The position numbers and the translations under genes are program-made. DNA of 43,622 nt from Nitrosomonas sp. (lineage in GTDB: Bacteria; Pseudomonadota; Gammaproteobacteria; Burkholderiales; Nitrosomonadaceae), in NCBI GenBank assembly GCA_028577615.1, contig JAJSDU010000023.1, forward strand, positions 1 through 43,622, given 5' to 3'. The notes below the pieces were generated by a model that saw only the letters and a list, made by a program, of their open reading frames with translations, made no database searches and was not told the DNA's origin. This document shows, piece after piece, positions 9,233-19,513 of the stretch. Numbering within the stretch: the stretch's first letter is position 1; the number at the start of each line of letters is the position of its first letter.

Positions 9233-11635
9233 ATGGTCAATATTGAAATCGACGGTAAACAAGTCTCGGTACCGAAAGGTAGCACCATTATGGATGGTGC
9301 TAAAGAGGTTGGGATCTATATCCCTCATTTTTGCTACCACAAAAAATTATCCATAGCAGCAAACTGCCGTATGTGTTTGGTACAGGTAGAAAAGGCGCCC
9401 AAACCGCTGCCGGCATGCGCAACGCCTGTTATGGAAGGAATGAAGGTGTATACCCACTCTAAACAAGCTGTTACTGCACAAAAAGGCGTGATGGAGTTTC
9501 TTTTGATAAATCATCCGCTGGATTGTCCAATCTGCGATCAGGGGGGGGAGTGTCAGTTGCAGGACCTTGCCGTTGGATATGGTGCAAGCGGTTCCCGTTA
9601 CCAGGAAGCTAAACGCGTTGTTGTTAATAAGAACCTGGGCCCGTTGATCTCAACCGATATGACACGGTGTATTCACTGTACACGTTGCGTGAGATTCGGA
9701 CAGGAGATTGCCGGAATTATGGAGCTCGGTATGGCTGGACGTGGCGAACATTCCGAAATTCTGTCTTTTGTCGGTAGAACAGTTGATTCCGAAATATCGG
9801 GTAATGTGATTGATCTTTGTCCTGTTGGTGCACTGGTGAGTAAGCCGTTCCGTTACTCCGCGCGTACTTGGGAATTGTCACGCAGAAAATCAATCAGTCC
9901 GCATTGCGGGCTGGGTTCAAACCTGATTGTTCAGGTGAAGCATAACCGCGTAATGCGAGTTCTGCCACGTGATAACGAGGAATTGAATGAGTGCTGGCTG
10001 TCGGATAAGGAGCGTTTTTCTTATGAGGGATTGAATTCCGAAGATCGTTTGACACAGCCCATGATCAAACATGAGGGTCAGTGGCAGCCATGTACCTGGC
10101 AGGAAGCGTTAGAGTATGCTGCTAGTAATCTTGCAGAAATAAAAGATCAATATGGCTCTGGAAGTATTGGTGCATTAGGCTCGGCACACAGTACCACCGA
10201 AGAATTGTTTTTATTGCAGAAACTAATGCGTGGTCTTGGAAGTGGTAATGTCGATCATCGTTTGCGTCAGTCGGATTTTACGGCTGATCAGTCGCTGCGC
10301 GGTGTGCCATGGCTGGGAACCCGCGTTGCAACTATATCTGAACTGAAATCAATATTGATTGTAGGCAGCACGTTGCGTAAGGATCATCCGCTCATTGCCC
10401 AGCGTATCAGACAGGCAGTAAAGAAAGGTACGCAGCTTAACGTAATCAATCCGTTTGATGATGATTTGCTGGTGAAAATAAGCAACAAAGCTATAGTTGC
10501 ACCGAATGAGATAGCCAGAACATTGGCTTCAGTTCTTAAACATGCGTTCCAGCTAAAGGAAGAGAGCGTGCCTGAAGCGTTCCGTGAATTATTTGATTCG
10601 CTTCAGGACGGTACCGAGAGCTCGGCGCTGATAGCGAAAAGTTTGATAGACAATTCTCCGGCTTCAATTTACTTGGGTAATCTAGCTCAGCACCATCCGA
10701 GTTATGCACAGATTCACAGGCTGGCACTCGCGCTCGCAGAAATTACTGATGCAAGTATCGGTATGTTGGGTGAGGCGGCTAATAGTGTTGGTGCATATAT
10801 AGCAGGTGCTATACCGGATATGTCGAGCTTATCGTCAGCTGTCGGTCTTTATCCTGGAGAAGTGGCTGGCTTAAGCGCGGCGCAAATGTTAAGCGGTGCT
10901 TCGGATCCTAAATGTCGCGCATTTGTTTTGTTGAACGTGGAACCTGAATTCGATACCTATGATCCGCGCCAAGCGTTAAAAACGCTACAGTCGGCGGATT
11001 TTGTTGTTTCCCTTACGGCCTATAAAGGTAATGTGGCGAGTTATGCCGATGTCATGTTGCCTATCACTCCATTTACTGAAACATCAGGTACTTTTGTAAA
11101 TACTGAGGGCCGTGTGCAAAGCTTTAATGGCGTAGTCGCACCGTTGGGAGATGCCCGGCCAGGATGGAAAGTGTTACGTGTTTTGGGCAGTATGTTAAAA
11201 CTCAACGCATTTGACTTTGATACACCCGAAGCGGTACGCGAAAAAGTGTTCCCGCAGGATATGGAAATCGCCAAGTACTTGAATAACCGCCTTGCAGATA
11301 TGAACATCAATCTCGAGTCGAAAGAAAGTCATACTGTTCAACGTATTGGTGAAGTCCCCATATATCAGGCGGATACGATAGTTCGTCGTGCACAGTCACT
11401 ACAGCAGACCAAAGACGGTATGTCGATATACGCATGGATGCCGGAAAAACTGATGGAGCAACTGGGAATTAGCACAGGCGACCAGGTCAAGGTGACACAG
11501 GCTGGATCAACCATACAGCTTGAAGCGGCCTGCGACGAGAAGCTTCCGGTTAATTGTGTACGTATAGCATGCGCGCATCCCAAAACATTTTCCTTAGGGG
11601 CGATGTTCGGAGAAATATCGGTAGAAAAACTGTGA
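9233..11635 (+). CDS. nuoG: NADH-quinone oxidoreductase subunit G
   Basis: The large 75-kDa-type subunit carrying several iron-sulfur clusters. Residues 1-80 form a [2Fe-2S] ferredoxin domain (Cys34, Cys45, Cys48, Cys62). His94, Cys98, Cys101 and Cys107 bind N5; Cys146, Cys149, Cys152 and Cys196 bind N4. A molybdopterin-oxidoreductase-like domain fills residues 220 to about 690. At the place of the extra cluster N7 found in some bacteria, the pattern is Ser222, Cys225, Ser229, Cys254, so two of four ligands are missing and N7 should be absent. Length is 800 residues. ATG 9233 matches the family start. nuoH begins 19 bases downstream. Confidence 0.96.
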   Translation: MVNIEIDGKQVSVPKGSTIMDGAKEVGIYIPHFCYHKKLSIAANCRMCLVQVEKAPKPLPACATPVMEGMKVYTHSKQAVTAQKGVMEFLLINHPLDCPICDQGGECQLQDLAVGYGASGSRYQEAKRVVVNKNLGPLISTDMTRCIHCTRCVRFGQEIAGIMELGMAGRGEHSEILSFVGRTVDSEISGNVIDLCPVGALVSKPFRYSARTWELSRRKSISPHCGLGSNLIVQVKHNRVMRVLPRDNEELNECWLSDKERFSYEGLNSEDRLTQPMIKHEGQWQPCTWQEALEYAASNLAEIKDQYGSGSIGALGSAHSTTEELFLLQKLMRGLGSGNVDHRLRQSDFTADQSLRGVPWLGTRVATISELKSILIVGSTLRKDHPLIAQRIRQAVKKGTQLNVINPFDDDLLVKISNKAIVAPNEIARTLASVLKHAFQLKEESVPEAFRELFDSLQDGTESSALIAKSLIDNSPASIYLGNLAQHHPSYAQIHRLALALAEITDASIGMLGEAANSVGAYIAGAIPDMSSLSSAVGLYPGEVAGLSAAQMLSGASDPKCRAFVLLNVEPEFDTYDPRQALKTLQSADFVVSLTAYKGNVASYADVMLPITPFTETSGTFVNTEGRVQSFNGVVAPLGDARPGWKVLRVLGSMLKLNAFDFDTPEAVREKVFPQDMEIAKYLNNRLADMNINLESKESHTVQRIGEVPIYQADTIVRRAQSLQQTKDGMSIYAWMPEKLMEQLGISTGDQVKVTQAGSTIQLEAACDEKLPVNCVRIACAHPKTFSLGAMFGEISVEKL

Positions 11636-11654
11636 TGCATGGAATTGGAATTAA

Positions 11655-12755
11655 TTGATGGAATCGATACAACAATTATTTGAACAGTTTTTCGGCCTGG
11701 AGTGGGGTTTCATGCTGTTCACGCTTGTGAAGAATCTGGCTTATATTATCGCTATCGCCGTGCCATTGCTGCTCGGCGTTGCTTATCTGACTTTTGCCGA
11801 ACGTAAAATCATAGCTTATATGCAGATACGGGTAGGTCCTAATCGGGTTACGTTTTTTGGCATACCTTGGCTGCGAGGCTGGGGACAGCCGATTGCAGAT
11901 GCGGTTAAAGCGTTAATGAAGGAAATCGTTATTCCGACCGGGGCGAACAAGTTTCTTTTTATCATGGCGCCGATTCTGACAATCATGCCTGCGCTGGCTG
12001 CTTGGGCTGTTGTGCCATTTTCCGCCGAGCTCGTGCTGGCGGACATCAATGCCGGGCTGTTGTATATTCTGGCAATGACATCAATGGGTATTTATGGCGT
12101 GATCATAGCCGGCTGGGCATCAAATTCTAAATATGCTTTTCTGGGCGCGATGCGCTCGGCGGCGCAGGTCGTATCATATGAACTGGCTATGGGTTTTGCT
12201 TTGGTGTGTGTGCTCATGATGTCTCAGAGCTTGAATCTGGGTGATATTGTGAATGGGCAACAGGGAGGCAGCATGCTGAATTGGTACCTGATTCCGCTAT
12301 TTCCAATGTTTCTGGTGTATTTTATATCGGGTGTGGCGGAAACGAATCGCGCCCCGTTTGACGTTGCAGAAGGCGAGTCAGAAATCGTAGCCGGATTTCA
12401 CGTGGATTATTCGGGTATGGCATTTACTGTTTTTTTTCTGGCTGAATACGCCAATATGATTCTGGTTGCCACGTTAACCGCGATCATGTTTCTGGGCGGA
12501 TGGCTGCCGCCACTGGATATCGCGCCATTCAACATGATACCCGGATTTATATGGTTACTGCTCAAAATAGCATTCCTGTTATTCTTTTTTCTCTGGTTCC
12601 GCGCGACATTCCCGAGATACCGCTATGACCAGATTATGCGACTGGGCTGGAAAGTGTTCATTCCGATTACATTGATCTGGATTGTTGTATTAGGTCTGAT
12701 CATGCAATTGCCGGAATCTGTAAGGAATGATTTTCCATATCATCTATGGTTCTAA
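11655..12755 (+). CDS. nuoH: NADH-quinone oxidoreductase subunit H
   Basis: A membrane subunit lining the quinone chamber. The 366-residue product has eight or so membrane helices and the conserved motifs [18 protein letters not shown] near residue 60, an [16 protein letters not shown]-type loop near residue 235 with acidic residues thought to link redox to proton movement, and a charged C-terminal region. It is somewhat longer than the E. coli protein (325). It lies between nuoG and nuoI, as in the standard operon. Confidence 0.96.
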   Translation: MMESIQQLFEQFFGLEWGFMLFTLVKNLAYIIAIAVPLLLGVAYLTFAERKIIAYMQIRVGPNRVTFFGIPWLRGWGQPIADAVKALMKEIVIPTGANKFLFIMAPILTIMPALAAWAVVPFSAELVLADINAGLLYILAMTSMGIYGVIIAGWASNSKYAFLGAMRSAAQVVSYELAMGFALVCVLMMSQSLNLGDIVNGQQGGSMLNWYLIPLFPMFLVYFISGVAETNRAPFDVAEGESEIVAGFHVDYSGMAFTVFFLAEYANMILVATLTAIMFLGGWLPPLDIAPFNMIPGFIWLLLKIAFLLFFFLWFRATFPRYRYDQIMRLGWKVFIPITLIWIVVLGLIMQLPESVRNDFPYHLWF

Positions 12756-12768
12756 AAGAGTCTGTATT

Positions 12769-13257
12769 ATGAATCGAATCAAAAAGTTTTTTAGCACATT
12801 TCTGTTACTTGAGCTTTGGAAGGGGATGATGGTTACCGGGCGCTACATGTTCAAGCCCAAAATAACCGTACATTACCCCGAAGAAAAAACGCCACAGTCA
12901 CCGCGATTTCGGGGTTTACACGCGCTTCGGCGTTATCCGAACGGTGAAGAACGCTGCATAGCTTGTAAACTGTGCGAAGCGGTATGTCCAGCAATGGCTA
13001 TTACCATAGACTCCGAACAACGTGAGGATGGTACAAGAAGAACAACGCGTTATGATATCGATCTTGCCAAGTGCATATTCTGTGGATTTTGCGAAGAATC
13101 CTGTCCGGTCGATTCAATTGTTGAAACACGCATACTTGAATACCATGGCGAAAAAAGAGGTGATTTGATATACACCAAAGAAATGCTGCTCGCTATTGGC
13201 GACCGATACGAGGAACAAATTGCCAAAGATAGAGAAACAGATGCGCGTTATCGTTGA
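12769..13257 (+). CDS. nuoI: NADH-quinone oxidoreductase subunit I
   Basis: Carries two [4Fe-4S] clusters (N6a and N6b) that relay electrons to NuoB. The 162-residue protein shows two full ferredoxin motifs: Cys63/66/69/73 and Cys102/105/108/112. The N-terminal amphipathic stretch contacts the membrane arm. I chose ATG 12769, preceded by AAAAGAG, which gives the usual family start ([11 protein letters not shown]). The frame is open further upstream into nuoH, but that extension is not conserved in character. Confidence 0.96.
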   Translation: MNRIKKFFSTFLLLELWKGMMVTGRYMFKPKITVHYPEEKTPQSPRFRGLHALRRYPNGEERCIACKLCEAVCPAMAITIDSEQREDGTRRTTRYDIDLAKCIFCGFCEESCPVDSIVETRILEYHGEKRGDLIYTKEMLLAIGDRYEEQIAKDRETDARYR

Positions 13258-13276
13258 TCCTTGCTGGTAAATACCA

Positions 13277-13882
13277 ATGAATTTTCAGGATATAGTTTTT
13301 TACGTTTTTTCGACGATTCTTATTGTTTCAGCTTTAGGTGTCGTAATGTCCCGCAATCCGGTTTATTCCGCATTGCTGCTGGTTTTGTCATTCATAACCT
13401 GCGCCGGTTTGTGGCTTTTGCTGGAAGCGGAATTTCTGGCCATAACGCTGGTGCTTGTCTATGTCGGTGCAGTTATGGTGCTGTTTTTATTCGTCGTGAT
13501 GATGCTCGATATCAATCTGGCGCAATTACGAGAAGGGTTCTGGAGATGGTTTCCAGTCGGTGGACTGATTGCATTGGTCATTGTTGCTGAAATAGCTCTG
13601 ATTATGTCAGGTTCCTATTTTAGTCTTGAAGAAATGCCAGCACCTGAACCAAAACCTGCAGACTATAGTAATACCAAGGAATTAGGGCGTGTTCTTTACA
13701 CGGAATATGTCTATGCGTTTGAATTAGCAGCAGTGCTGCTTCTCGTCGCAATGGTGGCGGCTATCGCGCTGACATTGCGCCATCGTGAAGATAAAAAGTC
13801 GCTTGATGTTGCTAGGCAAGTCAGTGTAAAGAAAGAAGATAGGCTGCGTATTGTATCCATGCCCGCAGAGAAAAAAGAATAA
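13277..13882 (+). CDS. nuoJ: NADH-quinone oxidoreductase subunit J
   Basis: A membrane subunit (ND6 family) with five predicted helices within residues 1-170. The conserved stretch LEAEFLAITLVLVYVGAVMVLFLFVVMML-like is at residues 47-75, where helix 3 carries the pi-bulge important for coupling. The C-terminal 35 residues are charged. The 201-residue length is normal. A different overlapping frame (13261-13590) is open but shows no membrane-protein character and is a shadow. Confidence 0.95.
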   Translation: MNFQDIVFYVFSTILIVSALGVVMSRNPVYSALLLVLSFITCAGLWLLLEAEFLAITLVLVYVGAVMVLFLFVVMMLDINLAQLREGFWRWFPVGGLIALVIVAEIALIMSGSYFSLEEMPAPEPKPADYSNTKELGRVLYTEYVYAFELAAVLLLVAMVAAIALTLRHREDKKSLDVARQVSVKKEDRLRIVSMPAEKKE

Positions 13883-13921
13883 TTACACACACATGAATTA
13901 ATAAAAAAGAGGTATAGAGCC

Positions 13922-14227
13922 TTGGTATCGTTATCACATTATTTAGTGTTAGGCGCGATTCTATTCGCTATTGGTATCGTTGGTATTTTCCTTAATCGGA
14001 AAAATCTTATCATCATACTGATGTCGATTGAACTCATGCTTTTGGCGGTCAATATAAACTTTGTTGCTTTTTCTCATTATCTTCAGGATATATCGGGACA
14101 GGTATTCGTATTTTTCATTTTAACCGTTGCTGCGGCAGAAGCAGCGATCGGTCTCGCAATCCTTGTTGTACTTTTCCGCAATTTGCGCACGATTAATGTT
14201 GATGACCTGGATAGATTAAAAGGTTAA
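13922..14227 (+). CDS. nuoK: NADH-quinone oxidoreductase subunit K
   Basis: A membrane subunit (ND4L family) with three helices in 101 residues, containing the two buried glutamates expected for the proton pathway (one in [17 protein letters not shown], one in [13 protein letters not shown]). The start is TTG at 13922, supported by AAGAGG at 13907-13912, 9 bases upstream. No ATG lies at a sensible place. Size is exactly that of the family. Confidence 0.95.
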   Translation: MVSLSHYLVLGAILFAIGIVGIFLNRKNLIIILMSIELMLLAVNINFVAFSHYLQDISGQVFVFFILTVAAAEAAIGLAILVVLFRNLRTINVDDLDRLKG

Positions 14228-14289
14228 TTCAAGAGTCGATACACTTCAGACTATAAAAAATAGATAACAGATATTAAAAACTGATAGAG

Positions 14290-16230
14290 ATGCAGACACT
14301 TTATTTACTGGTGCCGATCGCACCGCTGGTAGGCGCCATCGTTGCCGGATTATTTGGACGCTATATCGGCACTACCTGGAGCCATCGAATTACAATTTCA
14401 CTGGTTTTTGTTTCATTCGTTGCTTCTCTGATCATTTTTAAAGATGTTCTGAGCGGTAATGTTTTTAACGGAACGGTTTATACATGGCTTGTAACGGGTG
14501 ATACAAGTTTTGAAATCGGATTTCTGATTGACCAGCTATCTGCGACAATGATGGTTGTTGTCAGTCTGGTATCGCTGATGGTGCATATCTACACCATTGG
14601 TTATATGCAGGGCGATCCAGGCTATCAGCGCTTCTTCAGTTATATATCGTTGTTCACGTTTTCCATGATGATGCTGGTCATGTCGAACAACTTTCTACAA
14701 TTGTTTTTTGGCTGGGAAGCCGTGGGACTGGTGTCCTATTTGTTGATTGGATTCTGGTATACACGACCGACGGCCGTTTATGCCAATCTCAAAGCTTTTC
14801 TGGTTAACCGGGTGGGCGATTTTGGTTTTTTGCTGGGTATCGCACTGGTGTTGATGTATTTCGGTTCACTTGATTATGCAACCGTATTTTTACAGGCTCC
14901 CGATGCTGCGGAACAGACGATAGAATTAATACCTGGTTCACCATGGATGTTGATGACCGTAATCTGCATTTTGTTATTTATTGGTGCAATGGGTAAGTCG
15001 GCTCAGTTTCCGCTGCATGTCTGGCTGCCGGATTCAATGGAAGGTCCGACACCGATTTCAGCTCTGATACATGCCGCAACAATGGTCACCGCCGGTATTT
15101 TTATGGTGGCGCGTATGTCACCATTATTTGAGCTGTCCGATGTCGCGCTTTCAACAATACTCGTTATCGGCGGCATCACAACGTTATTCATGGCGCTGGT
15201 TGCTGTCGTGCAAACCGACATCAAACGTGTCGTAGCGTATTCAACCTTGTCACAACTCGGCTATATGACGGTAGCACTCGGTGCTTCTGCCTATTCCGCC
15301 GCCATTTTCCATTTGATGACTCACGCATTCTTCAAAGCCGTATTGTTCTTAGGTGCCGGTTCGGTGATTATTGCCATGCACCATGAGCAAAACATGGAAA
15401 AAATGGGGGGATTGAAGAAATATATGCCCATAACCTACTGGACAATGTTTATTGCTGCACTGGCGAGTGCAGGTGTTCCCGGTTTTTCCGGATTCTTTTC
15501 CAAAGATGCGATTATAGAAGCCGTAGGAATGGCAGATATTCCTTTTGTGAATTTTGCCTATTTCTGTGTTCTGGCAACAGTATTTGTAACAGCACTGTAT
15601 ACATTCAGATTGTTGTTTATGACATTTCATGGACAACCGCGCATGGACGAGCATACAAAGTCGCACTTGCATGAGTCGCCTTGGGTAGTTACATTACCTC
15701 TGGTCATTCTGGCGATACCTACTGTCGGTGCAGGCTGGTTTATCGGCCCGATCGTATTTGGCGATTATTTCAATAATGTCATACATGTGTTGCCGGAGCA
15801 TGCCGCGATTGAAAAGCTTGGCGCGGAATTTACCGGAGTTGGCGGCATGATGGTACACGCATTGTCGACGGCGCCATTCTGGTTATCTCTAGCAGGCATT
15901 TTTACTGCTTGGTATCTCTATACGGTGAGAACTGATATACCTGCCAGAATCAAATCTATCTTCGCACCAATCTATACAGTGCTGGATAAAAAGTACTATA
16001 TCGATGAATTGTATTCCTGGTTGTTTGCCGGTGGAACTAGAAAGCTGGGAACGGTGTTATGGAAGTTTGGTGATATCAAATTGATCGATGGATTGATCGT
16101 TAACGGAACAGCGCGTTTTGTGGCATGGTTCGCGACAGTGGTTAAACGGTTCCAGACTGGATATATCTATCACTACGCATTCACCATGATCGTAGGTATT
16201 TTTGCAATCCTCACTTTATGGCTATACTGA
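14290..16230 (+). CDS. nuoL: NADH-quinone oxidoreductase subunit L
   Basis: The distal antiporter-like proton-pumping subunit (ND5 family). The 646-residue protein has the antiporter core with conserved motifs (FFGWEAVGLVSYLLIGFW near residue 138, HVWLPDSMEGPTPISALIHAATMV near 245, and a Lys/His-rich central axis), about 16 membrane helices, and the long lateral helix near the C-terminus (residues about 555-600) that runs along the membrane arm. ATG 14290 is the only plausible start. Confidence 0.96.
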   Translation: MQTLYLLVPIAPLVGAIVAGLFGRYIGTTWSHRITISLVFVSFVASLIIFKDVLSGNVFNGTVYTWLVTGDTSFEIGFLIDQLSATMMVVVSLVSLMVHIYTIGYMQGDPGYQRFFSYISLFTFSMMMLVMSNNFLQLFFGWEAVGLVSYLLIGFWYTRPTAVYANLKAFLVNRVGDFGFLLGIALVLMYFGSLDYATVFLQAPDAAEQTIELIPGSPWMLMTVICILLFIGAMGKSAQFPLHVWLPDSMEGPTPISALIHAATMVTAGIFMVARMSPLFELSDVALSTILVIGGITTLFMALVAVVQTDIKRVVAYSTLSQLGYMTVALGASAYSAAIFHLMTHAFFKAVLFLGAGSVIIAMHHEQNMEKMGGLKKYMPITYWTMFIAALASAGVPGFSGFFSKDAIIEAVGMADIPFVNFAYFCVLATVFVTALYTFRLLFMTFHGQPRMDEHTKSHLHESPWVVTLPLVILAIPTVGAGWFIGPIVFGDYFNNVIHVLPEHAAIEKLGAEFTGVGGMMVHALSTAPFWLSLAGIFTAWYLYTVRTDIPARIKSIFAPIYTVLDKKYYIDELYSWLFAGGTRKLGTVLWKFGDIKLIDGLIVNGTARFVAWFATVVKRFQTGYIYHYAFTMIVGIFAILTLWLY

Positions 16231-16308
16231 GAATTCTCCGTCAGTGCTCTTAACGCATTAATTTTTTACGCGTAACAAATAAACACTAACAATTAAAACG
16301 GATTAAGC

Positions 16309-17793
16309 ATGTTGTTTGGAATTCCACTTTTAAGTTTGGTTATCTGGCTGCCAATATTGTTTGGTTTAGTCGTTTTTGCTACTGGTGGAGATCGCAATGC
16401 ACAGCTTGCACGCTGGATAGCATTGGCAGGGTCAACATTAGGTTTTCTGGTGGCAATCCCGCTATATACCGGGTTTGACCCTTCTACGAGTGCAATGCAG
16501 TTTGTCGAAGAGCACGCATGGTTCGAACGTTTTAATGTCGACTATCATCTCGGTGTGGACGGTATTTCCATGCCGTTGATTCTATTGAACTGCTTTATAA
16601 CACCCTTAGTTGTCATTGCCGGCTGGCAGGTCATTCAGGAGCGTGTATCTCAGTATATGGGCGCATTCATGATGATGTCGGGGATAGTCAACGGCGTTTT
16701 TGCGGCATTGGATGCTGTTCTTTTTTATGTTTTCTGGGAAGCATCATTGATACCGATGTTCCTGATTATTGGCATTTGGGGTGGACCTAACAGGGTGTAC
16801 GCAGCAATTAAGTTTTTCCTGTACACGTTGATGGGTTCCTTGTTGATGTTAATCGCCTTTATCTACCTGTATCAGTTGTCAGGGGGTAGTTTCTCTATAG
16901 CGGATTATCATCAGTTGCCGATTCCGCTTGATGCACAAATCCTGATTTTTATCGCTTTTCTCCTTGCGTTTGCAGTCAAGGTGCCTATGTGGCCGGTGCA
17001 TACATGGTTGCCTGATGCACACGTTGAAGCGCCTACCGGCGGTTCGGTAGTACTGGCCGCGATTATGCTTAAACTCGGCGGATATGGTTTCCTGCGCTTC
17101 TCACTGCCGATTACGCCTGATGCGAGTCATTATCTCGCTGAAATGATGATTGTGCTATCTCTGATAGCAGTTGTATATATCGGTCTGATCGCGCTGATGC
17201 AGGCGGATATGAAGAAACTGATTGCCTATTCGTCTGTCGCCCATATGGGATTTGTCACACTGGGTTTTTTTCTGTTTAATGCCTATGGCATTGAGGGCGC
17301 CATGGTCCAGATGATTTCGCACGGCTTTATATCCGGCGCCATGTTTCTGTGTGTAGGCGTGTTATATGACAGGCTTCACTCACGCCAGATTGCCGACTAT
17401 GGTGGTGTAGTCAACAAGATGCCCGTTTTTGCGGCTTTCTTTATGTTGTTTGCGATGGCCAATGCCGGATTACCTGGTACCAGCGGCTTTGTGGGTGAAT
17501 TCATGGTGATCATGGGCGCTGTTAAAATCAATTTCTGGTACGCATTTCTGGCGGCCACGACCTTGATTTTTGGCGCGGCTTATACGCTGTGGATGTATAA
17601 GCGCGTCATTTTTGGCGCCATAGCCAGTCCTGCGGTTGAAGAATTACAGGATATCTCAAGGCGAGAATTCATGATATTGGCTATTTTAGCGCTCGCAGTA
17701 TTATGGCTGGGCGTTTATCCATTTCCGTTGACTGAAGTGATGCATGCGACTGTCGATAATCTGCTCGAGCATGTCGGTAACAGCAAACTGTAA
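16309..17793 (+). CDS. nuoM: NADH-quinone oxidoreductase subunit M
   Basis: The second antiporter-like subunit (ND4 family). The 494-residue protein has about 14 membrane helices, the early YHLGVDGISMPLILL segment (residues about 79-94), the key Glu in FYVFWEASLIPMFLIIGIWGG near residue 144, and the VHTWLPDAHVEAPTGGSVVLA loop near residue 230. A 78-base gap separates it from nuoL. ATG 16309 follows a weak purine-rich stretch. Confidence 0.96.
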   Translation: MLFGIPLLSLVIWLPILFGLVVFATGGDRNAQLARWIALAGSTLGFLVAIPLYTGFDPSTSAMQFVEEHAWFERFNVDYHLGVDGISMPLILLNCFITPLVVIAGWQVIQERVSQYMGAFMMMSGIVNGVFAALDAVLFYVFWEASLIPMFLIIGIWGGPNRVYAAIKFFLYTLMGSLLMLIAFIYLYQLSGGSFSIADYHQLPIPLDAQILIFIAFLLAFAVKVPMWPVHTWLPDAHVEAPTGGSVVLAAIMLKLGGYGFLRFSLPITPDASHYLAEMMIVLSLIAVVYIGLIALMQADMKKLIAYSSVAHMGFVTLGFFLFNAYGIEGAMVQMISHGFISGAMFLCVGVLYDRLHSRQIADYGGVVNKMPVFAAFFMLFAMANAGLPGTSGFVGEFMVIMGAVKINFWYAFLAATTLIFGAAYTLWMYKRVIFGAIASPAVEELQDISRREFMILAILALAVLWLGVYPFPLTEVMHATVDNLLEHVGNSKL

Positions 17794-17838
17794 TGCAATT
17801 CCAGAATAATAATTTCTCGATATGAGGATGAACGATTA

Positions 17839-19284
17839 ATGAATTTTTTATCCCCCGATTTTTCACCGGCCTACTCCGAAATTTTTATACTTTTGATGGT
17901 ATGTCTGGTTATGCTGGTCGATCTGGCGGCAGGTGAGAAAAGACGCTACATAACCTATGGATTGACTCAGGCGACATTGATTGGGTGTGCTTTTTTAACT
18001 TTTGCTACCTTCTCGGAAGAAACAACGCTCACTTTCTCGGGTATGTTTGTTGACGATGCCATGGCAGATATTCTCAAGCTGATGGTGTTTGCGACAGTCT
18101 CGGCTGTGTTGATTTATTCTCATACGTATGTACGGGATCGCGGCATCCTGACCGGGGAATTTTTCTGCTTAATCCTGTTTGCGACCCTCGGTATGATGGT
18201 CATGATATCCGCCAGTCATTTTCTGACACTGTATATCGGGCTGGAACTGTTGTCGCTGTCTTTATATGCTTTGGTAGCGCTGCGCCGGGATTCCCTGATG
18301 GCAACCGAGGCCGCCATGAAGTTTTTCGTGCTGGGCGCGCTGGCTTCCGGTTTCCTGCTATATGGTATGTCCATGGTTTACGGTGCAACCGGCTCTCTGC
18401 ATATACAAAAAATAGCTGAAGTTATCGCCGGCGGTGTAAACAATCACGAGGTTCTTGTCGTTGGTCTGGTATTTATCGTCGCGGGGATAGCGTTTAAACT
18501 CAGTGCGGCACCATTTCATATGTGGGCGCCTGATGTATATCAAGGCGCGCCTACCGCGATTACGTTGTTTATTGGCTCCGCACCGAAGTTGGCCGCTTTC
18601 GCGTTCGTGATGAGACTGTTGATTGACGGTTTAGGTAACCTGGTCGCCGACTGGCAGGGCATGCTTGTCATATTGGCGGTATTGTCGCTGGCTGTGGGTA
18701 ATATAGCAGCGATCGCCCAAACCAACATTAAACGCATGCTGGCGTATTCGACCATATCGCACATGGGGTTCGTGATTCTGGGTTTCATCAGCGCCGACTG
18801 GAATGGTTACAGCTCCGCATTATTTTATGTGATTACCTATGTGCTGATGACACTGGGTATTTTTGCCTTGATCATGATTTTGTGCCGTAATGGCTTTGAG
18901 GCTGAAGAGATCAACGATTTCAAAGGATTGAGCAAAAGAAATGCATGGTACGCCTTCATGACCATGATACTGATGTTTTCCCTGGCCGGTATACCGCCGA
19001 TGGTCGGGTTTTACGCAAAACTGGCCGTATTGCAGGCAGTTGTTAACGCCGGATTTGTATGGATTGCAGTTGCCGCGGTAATATTCTCGTTAATCGGCGC
19101 TTTTTATTATCTGAGAATTGTCAAATTAATGTATTTTGACGCGCCCGAAACTGACGAACTCATTACTGTTAAAAGTGATGTCAAGTTGTTGATCAGCGTT
19201 AATGGACTGGCGGTTTTATTGCTGGGTATATTTCCCCAGTCACTTATGGGCTTAAGCCTTTACGCGATTCAAAATTCAATGTAA
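17839..19284 (+). CDS. nuoN: NADH-quinone oxidoreductase subunit N
   Basis: The third antiporter-like subunit (ND2 family) and last gene of the operon. The 481-residue protein has about 14 helices, the motif [17 protein letters not shown] near residue 132 with its key Glu, and [21 protein letters not shown] near residue 220. With NuoA-M it completes the 14 subunits. A stem-loop at 19291-19326, just after the stop, probably ends the transcript. Confidence 0.96.
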   Translation: MNFLSPDFSPAYSEIFILLMVCLVMLVDLAAGEKRRYITYGLTQATLIGCAFLTFATFSEETTLTFSGMFVDDAMADILKLMVFATVSAVLIYSHTYVRDRGILTGEFFCLILFATLGMMVMISASHFLTLYIGLELLSLSLYALVALRRDSLMATEAAMKFFVLGALASGFLLYGMSMVYGATGSLHIQKIAEVIAGGVNNHEVLVVGLVFIVAGIAFKLSAAPFHMWAPDVYQGAPTAITLFIGSAPKLAAFAFVMRLLIDGLGNLVADWQGMLVILAVLSLAVGNIAAIAQTNIKRMLAYSTISHMGFVILGFISADWNGYSSALFYVITYVLMTLGIFALIMILCRNGFEAEEINDFKGLSKRNAWYAFMTMILMFSLAGIPPMVGFYAKLAVLQAVVNAGFVWIAVAAVIFSLIGAFYYLRIVKLMYFDAPETDELITVKSDVKLLISVNGLAVLLLGIFPQSLMGLSLYAIQNSM

Positions 19285-19290
19285 ACATAA

Positions 19291-19326
19291 CAAATCTGCA
19301 AAATGCGCACATTTTTTGCAGATTTG
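19291..19326 (+). terminator. Stem-loop ending the nuo operon
   Basis: CAAATCTGCAAAA (19291-19303) pairs perfectly with TTTTGCAGATTTG (19314-19326) around a 10-base loop. It starts 7 bases after the nuoN stop. The Ts are inside the 3' arm rather than a separate tail, so it may act as a terminator or as a 3' stabilising hairpin. Confidence 0.6.
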
Positions 19327-19455
19327 AATTCCACATTAGTCAGAAAGCCAAAAAACCGGAAAGCACTAACAGGCTGACTGATAGTCTTGATAAAGCCTTC
19401 TTGATTTGGCACTGCTATTTTCCTGTTGGTCTTCACGCGTCAACAGATTGCATGT

Positions 19456-19484
19456 ATTGAGTTTCTGAAATTTATCCCCAAATT
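19456..19484 (+). promoter_or_regulatory. Sigma-32-like promoter before htpG
   Basis: ATTGAG (19456-19461), 14 bases, then CCCCAAATT (19476-19484) resembles the heat-shock pattern CTTGAA-N13-15-CCCCATNT, with the -10 half matching best. It lies 30 bases before the htpG start, whose E. coli counterpart is a sigma-32 gene. The -35 half matches only 4 of 6, so this is a pattern match and not proof. Confidence 0.4.
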
Positions 19485-19513
19485 ATCCATTTGTTAAATT
19501 TAAGGAGAGAACC

